DNA from: Bacteriovoracaceae bacterium UBA4096
Lineage (GTDB): Bacteria > Bdellovibrionota > Bacteriovoracia > Bacteriovoracales > Bacteriovoracaceae
Assembly (NCBI GenBank): GCA_002381945.1
Contig: DFXY01000038.1
Span: 5,574-34,784 of the forward strand
Direction: 5' to 3'
Length of the DNA: 29,211 nt
In this document: one piece after another, positions 24,847 to 29,211 of the stretch
Position numbering within the stretch: the stretch's first letter is position 1
Layout: each line of letters opens with the position of its first letter
Translations under genes and position numbers: made by a program
The notes under the pieces: model-generated
What the model was told of the DNA's origin: nothing
What the model saw: only the letters and a program-made list of their open reading frames with translations
The model's database searches: none

Positions 24847-25960
24847 TTGTCTTCTTATCGCGGGTGAAAAATCTGGCGAAGAACATGCGATGAGCTTTTT
24901 TCCTGAGCTCGCAAGGCTGTGTTCTGACGTAAAGTTTTATGGAGTAGGTGGAGATCTTCTGGAGGCAGAAGGCATGGAATTACTCTATCACTTGAAAGAT
25001 TTTTCCAGCATGGGATTTTCAGAAGTCATTCATAAAATTCCTTTCTATTTTAAGGCACTGAAGAAACTTGAAGAGGAAGTCATCCGACGTGGCACAAAAA
25101 CCGCCATCGTCGTGGATTTCCAAGACTTCAATTTACGTCTTGCCCGAAGATTATCCAAACGGGGAGTGAAGGTTCTTTATTACGTGGCCCCTCAGGCCTG
25201 GGTCTGGAAGGCAAAGCGGGCCGAAACGCTTTCTCAAGTGACTCACACTCTATTTACCATTTTGCCTTTTGAAAAAGAATGGTTTGGTTCACGAGGAGTG
25301 AAGCAGATTAAGTCCATTCCTCATCCACTGATGCTGACGTATCAAGATCAACTTTCATCCCTTCCACCAAAGCCTTTTGGAGTATGGGGAAATAAACTCA
25401 AAATCCTACTTCTTCCTGGAAGCAGAAAATTTGAAGTCTATAATCTTTTGCCGGAATTTATTAAAGCGATCAGGATACTTAGAAAGACCATGTCGATTGA
25501 AGTCCATCTGGTTCGGGTGGCCCATATCAACCCCGATTTTTATGATCTTTATCAAAATGATATCGACGTCTTCTATGACTCTGAAGAGCTGACTCTCGCT
25601 ATGAAGGAGTGTCATATCTCTCTGGCGGCCAGTGGGACCGTGACCTTAAGCACGGGACTTTTTGAACTCCCTACTATCGTCTGCTATAAGGCAGATCTGT
25701 TGAATGTATTTATCTTCAATAATTTTATTAATTATAAGGGGCCAATATCTCTTACCAATATCATTCATAATAAGATCATCTTTCCTGAATTTATTCAAAA
25801 CGAAGTTGATCCAGCTCGCCTGGCCTCAATAATTAGAACTTGGACTCTGAATGAAAAGATTTATAATGAATTAAAGTCCACCCTCAGAGAAACTAAAAAC
25901 CTCCTTTCCGGAGAACAATTCTCAGTCCCTGAGTACATGGCACGGGTTATTCATGAATGA
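24839..25960 (+). CDS. lpxB: Lipid-A-disaccharide synthase LpxB
   Basis: LpxB joins UDP-2,3-diacylglucosamine with lipid X to form the beta-1,6 disaccharide at the inner face of the inner membrane. The GT19 family start AGEKSGEEHA (residues 8-17) is the AGExSGD-type motif, followed by GVGGDLLEAEGM and FSSMGFSEVI. The UDP-sugar part shows YYVAPQAWVWKAKRAETLSQ and LLLPGSRKFEV, and AASGTVTLSTGLFELP is near the C-terminus. The length of 373 fits. The start is a TTG inside the preceding gene (8-base overlap), chosen because the conserved N-terminus begins right there. It overlaps lpxK by 8 bases. Confidence 0.93.
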   Translation: MASCLLIAGEKSGEEHAMSFFPELARLCSDVKFYGVGGDLLEAEGMELLYHLKDFSSMGFSEVIHKIPFYFKALKKLEEEVIRRGTKTAIVVDFQDFNLRLARRLSKRGVKVLYYVAPQAWVWKAKRAETLSQVTHTLFTILPFEKEWFGSRGVKQIKSIPHPLMLTYQDQLSSLPPKPFGVWGNKLKILLLPGSRKFEVYNLLPEFIKAIRILRKTMSIEVHLVRVAHINPDFYDLYQNDIDVFYDSEELTLAMKECHISLAASGTVTLSTGLFELPTIVCYKADLLNVFIFNNFINYKGPISLTNIIHNKIIFPEFIQNEVDPARLASIIRTWTLNEKIYNELKSTLRETKNLLSGEQFSVPEYMARVIHE

Positions 25961-27053
25961 ATCATTACAAAAAAATCGTTTGCGTTTTAAGTCAATCCTT
26001 AAAGCGACGGCTTTAACCCCACTCAGTATTGCCTGGGAGTGGGTATATCGAATTCGCCGTTCTTTTTATGAGTATGGTGTATTTAAGAAAACGACTTTCA
26101 AGGTTCCTGTCATTTCTGTAGGGAACCTTTCCTTTGGTGGTACTGGAAAAACCCCCACAATTGTCTGGCTGGCAGATTGGTTGATCGAAAAAGGTTTAAC
26201 ACCAGTAGTGCTCACCCGTGGTTATAAAGGGCAGCTGGAGCACTCTTCGGGACTTCTAAAATCTGGCCAGAAATTTCGCCTTAATCCTTTTGATTACGGT
26301 GATGAACCTTTAATGATCTCGAATAAAATGAAAAAAGGTGCGGTAATAGTCGGCAAGAAAAGGGCCGAAAACCTGCTAAAGTACTTTTCTGAAGTTCATC
26401 CGGATGTGGTTTTGTTGGATGACGGTTTTCAACATCTCCAGATTTTCCGCTCATTTAACATTGTGCTGTTTGATGCCACTATGGCCCTGCAACTTTATAA
26501 AGTCGCACCTTTGGGATATCTAAGGGAAGGTTTATCGGCCTTAAAAGATGCAGATGCCATTATTGTTTCCCGATCAGACATGGTGACTGGGGAAAAACTG
26601 GATAAACTAATCAGTTCCATTTCAGAGCATGTTCATCATCGTCCTCCTCTGGCCCTTACTCGTTACCAGCCGTTGGGAGTTTTTGATGTGCATGATAAGT
26701 ACATTTTCTCAGTACATGAGTTAAAAGGTCTTAAAGTCATTGCGGTAACTGCCATAGCCTCACCTGAGTCTTATTATAAATCTTTGGAAAATTTTGGAGT
26801 GGAAATCACGGAAAAGGTGAGCTTTCCTGACCACTATTTTTTCTCACCAGAAGATGTAAATGAATTATTGATCAAAGCATCACAACAATCTGCCATCATT
26901 CTTTGCTCTGAAAAGGACATGGTGAAAATGAAAAGGGTATCACTGGATGGCCGGATTCTCTTCACTAAGGTCAAAGTTGAGTTTATGAGTGGGGAAAGTG
27001 AACTTCTGGATGCCTTAAGCAAAGTTCTCCGACTTGATTCTTCTCCCCAGTAA
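25953..27053 (+). CDS. lpxK: Tetraacyldisaccharide 4'-kinase LpxK
   Basis: LpxK phosphorylates the 4' position of the lipid A disaccharide at the inner membrane. An N-terminal amphipathic segment (about residues 15-40) precedes the P-loop FGGTGKTP at 61-68. The family stretch VLTRGYKG, the DDGFQHLQIFRSFNIVLFDA motif and the FPDHYFFSPEDV region are all present. The length of 366 is slightly above the usual 320-350. The ATG lies within the end of lpxB. MsbA, which often sits between lpxB and lpxK, is absent here and must be encoded elsewhere. Confidence 0.94.
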   Translation: MNESLQKNRLRFKSILKATALTPLSIAWEWVYRIRRSFYEYGVFKKTTFKVPVISVGNLSFGGTGKTPTIVWLADWLIEKGLTPVVLTRGYKGQLEHSSGLLKSGQKFRLNPFDYGDEPLMISNKMKKGAVIVGKKRAENLLKYFSEVHPDVVLLDDGFQHLQIFRSFNIVLFDATMALQLYKVAPLGYLREGLSALKDADAIIVSRSDMVTGEKLDKLISSISEHVHHRPPLALTRYQPLGVFDVHDKYIFSVHELKGLKVIAVTAIASPESYYKSLENFGVEITEKVSFPDHYFFSPEDVNELLIKASQQSAIILCSEKDMVKMKRVSLDGRILFTKVKVEFMSGESELLDALSKVLRLDSSPQ

Positions 27054-27089
27054 ACTACAATCTTATTAAGCGTTTACGAAGGATTGGTT

Positions 27090-28160
27090 GTGAAAATAGT
27101 CATGCTAAGTCTTTTTCTCCTGGCGAGTTGTTCGTCATGGGAACAAAAGGACTTTGAAAAAGAATTAAATAAGCCTACGGAAGAAGCCCAACCGAAGGTG
27201 GTGGCGACTAAAAAAGAAGAAAAAATTCTTGAGAAATTTGAAGTTCAGCCCGTAGATGAAACCAAGATTGAAAAGAAAGCTCCGATAAAACCTAAGACCG
27301 TCTTTAAAAAAAGAGTCATCATTAGAGATTCTAAAAAAGAAACGGTGAAAGTACCTGTTGTCGTTCCTACACCTGATCCGGTTATCCCTGCGATTAAGCC
27401 ACTTCCTAAAGATTACCCAGCCGAACTCTTAACTATAAATCTAAAGGCCAAAAAGGTCTGGGAACAATATCGACCAAATCATCAGGTTGGTGAGAAGACG
27501 TATTTGAACATTAATTATCTGGGAATGACCGTTGGTAAAATCATGGTCATGAATAAGGGTAAGAAAATGATCAATGATAAGGAAGTCTGGCATTTCCATG
27601 CCAAGTTCAAGTCTGCCCCCTTCTATAGTAACATTTATGAACTCGATGATACGGTTGACACTTATGTCACTACGGATAAATTCCTCTCCACCAGATATAG
27701 TTTAATCCAAAGAGAAACCAAGCAAGATATAGATGATTTGCAGCTGCATGATCGGGATCTGCATAAGACTTTCTGGTTTTACCATCGTAAGAAATCCGAT
27801 GGAAGTGTTAAGGATAAAAAAGAAGAAAAGCCGATTCCTTATTACAGCATTGATCCTTTCTCAGTACTTTTCTTTTATCAGGGACTACCGCTGAAAAATA
27901 ACGACATTTACGAAATTCCTCTCATTAATAAGGGCAAAATTTTAATTTTGCGATCAGTGGTAGAGGGACGGGAAAAAATTTCGACACCTAAAGGCACTAT
28001 CAACGCCATTCGGCTTCATGCCACTACCAAATATACCGGAGAGACCCTCAAGAGTGGGGATCTTTATTTTTGGTTCAGTGATGATGGGAAACACACACTC
28101 GTTAAGGCCCAGGCAAAAATTAAAATTGGATCTGTTACGGCCGATATCGTGGACAATTAA
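27090..28160 (+). CDS. DUF3108-type lipoprotein
   Basis: The signal MKIVMLSLFLLASC has its lipidated Cys at residue 14. A Lys/Glu/Pro-rich linker (about 20-115) that could span part of the periplasm follows. The globular C-terminal part (about 115-345) begins VGEKTYLNINYLGMTVGKIM and includes YSNIYELDDTVDTYVTTDKF and SIDPFSVLFFYQGLPLK. This matches what I know of DUF3108, a family of periplasmic or outer-membrane proteins of unknown role. GTG 27090 is preferred over TTG 27084, because AAGGA at 27079-27083 is 6 bases before the GTG. Its stop overlaps the next start (TAATG). A role in the envelope or LPS is suggested only by the operon. Confidence 0.8.
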   Translation: MKIVMLSLFLLASCSSWEQKDFEKELNKPTEEAQPKVVATKKEEKILEKFEVQPVDETKIEKKAPIKPKTVFKKRVIIRDSKKETVKVPVVVPTPDPVIPAIKPLPKDYPAELLTINLKAKKVWEQYRPNHQVGEKTYLNINYLGMTVGKIMVMNKGKKMINDKEVWHFHAKFKSAPFYSNIYELDDTVDTYVTTDKFLSTRYSLIQRETKQDIDDLQLHDRDLHKTFWFYHRKKSDGSVKDKKEEKPIPYYSIDPFSVLFFYQGLPLKNNDIYEIPLINKGKILILRSVVEGREKISTPKGTINAIRLHATTKYTGETLKSGDLYFWFSDDGKHTLVKAQAKIKIGSVTADIVDN

Positions 28161-29211
28161 TGAGAGAGAAAATCCGGCTCTCCGATCTTACGGTCCTCTA
28201 TGTGTGTCTTTCTGAGGAATGGGGGACAATTGAAAGGCGTTGCATAGCTGACGCCAGTTACTTCCGAAATATTGGAGGTGCCTCATTTATTTTATGTCAT
28301 GAAAAATCTCTGGTGGATCTGGAAGCTGAGAAAGAGGATATTCCGCGACTCCATTTTCAAAACGACTTGAAGGGGTGGCGTACCAAGCTTAATTTTTATT
28401 TTCAAATACAGCATATTCTCCAAAAACAACAAGTCGATATCATTCATTCCTATAACTATGAATCCCTGCATCCTTTAGGGATGATGTTAAAAGGAATGCC
28501 TCATATTCCAATGGTTTTTACTTTCAATGAAAATATTCCCTGGAAAAAAAACAATCTTCTGGATAAGTGGTTCATCTCGAGAACTGATTCAATTTTCACC
28601 TTCTCTCCAAATATCAGAGAGATTGCGACTGAGACATTTCCCGTTAGCCCCAGAAAGATTCATGTGACCGGTGCGGGAATTGATTTCCCCGCCAAGATTA
28701 TTCGTTCCGTCCATGCTGATGAAAAAAGAAAGATCATGGCCTTCATTCCAAGAAATGAAGATGACCTGAAAAATGTCCGTTTGTTGGTTGATGCTATTCC
28801 ACCGCTACTTCATCATTTGAATTCCTTAGGATTTCATCAAAGATTGATTTTTACCTTTTTGACCGACATCTCCTGGTATACCCATTCAATCTACGATGGA
28901 ATTAAACGGATGATTCTTGAACGTCATCTGGAAATGCATATAAGTTTTGAGACAAGGCCACTGGCCTCATCCAGCTTCCAGGACTGTGATATTTTTGTGG
29001 GACTTCCTCTTCCCGAATTATTCACAGACCAGGATCTCTATGCCCTGGTTACCCAAACTCCCGTTCTTTTACCTCGGACATCCACCCGTCAGCATCTTGT
29101 GAAACAGGGGAAGTTTGGAGAAACCTACCATCCAGAGGACGGAAGGGAGTTAAAGGATAAGCTTGCTAAGATTCTTCTTAATTATCCTGAATACTTAGAG
29201 GAACTCAACGG
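28160..29211 (+). CDS. GT4-like glycosyltransferase (cut by the window edge)
   Basis: An open frame of 350 codons runs from the ATG overlapping the previous stop to the end of the window without a stop. The N-terminal half resembles a GT-B acceptor domain (VLYVCLSEEWGTIERRCIAD, VDIIHSYNYESLHPLG). The linker ends in KIHVTGAGIDF, the usual hinge before the donor domain. The C-terminal part shows CDIFVGLPLPELF, then ALVTQTPVLLP and a GETYHPEDGRELKDKLAKIL stretch, like the GT4 donor site. In the GT4 EX7E motif Glu286 is present, but the second Glu is replaced by Tyr294. By operon position it may add sugars to LPS core or lipid A; the donor and acceptor are unknown. The C-terminus is missing. Confidence 0.75.
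   Translation, partial: MREKIRLSDLTVLYVCLSEEWGTIERRCIADASYFRNIGGASFILCHEKSLVDLEAEKEDIPRLHFQNDLKGWRTKLNFYFQIQHILQKQQVDIIHSYNYESLHPLGMMLKGMPHIPMVFTFNENIPWKKNNLLDKWFISRTDSIFTFSPNIREIATETFPVSPRKIHVTGAGIDFPAKIIRSVHADEKRKIMAFIPRNEDDLKNVRLLVDAIPPLLHHLNSLGFHQRLIFTFLTDISWYTHSIYDGIKRMILERHLEMHISFETRPLASSSFQDCDIFVGLPLPELFTDQDLYALVTQTPVLLPRTSTRQHLVKQGKFGETYHPEDGRELKDKLAKILLNYPEYLEELN

Noticed and set aside
1..29211. CRISPR arrays, insertion sequences, tRNA or rRNA genes
   Set aside because: No direct-repeat array, transposase, terminal inverted repeats or cloverleaf-like sequence was seen.

Overview
The window carries 23 substantial protein genes, plus an 11-codon stub at the left edge and a gene cut by the right edge. 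It is a moderate-GC, gene-dense stretch of a diderm (Gram-negative), flagellated bacterium. Lipid A synthesis, BamA, Skp and Lol genes show the outer membrane; FlhG and FliA show the flagellum. The mix of genes, the many secreted or outer-membrane proteins of unknown function and the linkage prfB-lysS-lol-bamA-skp-lpx suggest a Bdellovibrio-like organism, perhaps of the Bacteriovorax/Peredibacter side. That placement is inference; no rRNA or other marker is present.

Layout. (1) 1-1850: the probable tail of flhF, then flhG and fliA, closed by a strong terminator. (2) 1932-6629: a two-TM protein with a PAS-like region and coiled coils, overlapped by an RluA-type pseudouridine synthase, then a secreted cysteine-rich protein of unknown function. 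(3) 6630-10000: a minus-strand mazG-coaE pair, a divergent ybeY, and a minus-strand secreted subtilisin-like protease that shares a bidirectional terminator with ybeY. (4) 10236-13941: an outer-membrane beta-barrel overlapping a large lipoprotein with EF-hand-like calcium loops, ended by a UUCG-loop hairpin. (5) 14032-29211: a long plus-strand run: prfB (with a programmed +1 frameshift site), lysS, a LolC/E-like permease, lolD, bamA, skp, lpxD, fabZ, lpxA, a Gfo/Idh/MocA oxidoreductase (candidate gnnA), lpxB, lpxK, a DUF3108 lipoprotein and a GT4-like glycosyltransferase running off the edge. Most junctions overlap by 1-8 bases or are under 60 bases apart, so this behaves as one envelope-building operon: lipoprotein sorting, barrel assembly, periplasmic chaperoning, lipid A synthesis and probably sugar addition.

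The most notable signals are the intact RF2 autoregulatory frameshift, the uncharacterised barrel/EF-hand lipoprotein pair, the oxidoreductase between lpxA and lpxB (hinting at diamino-sugar lipid A), and the sensor-like membrane protein coupled to a pseudouridine synthase. I saw no mobile elements, tRNA or rRNA genes, or CRISPR arrays, and no gene-free stretch longer than 300 bases.
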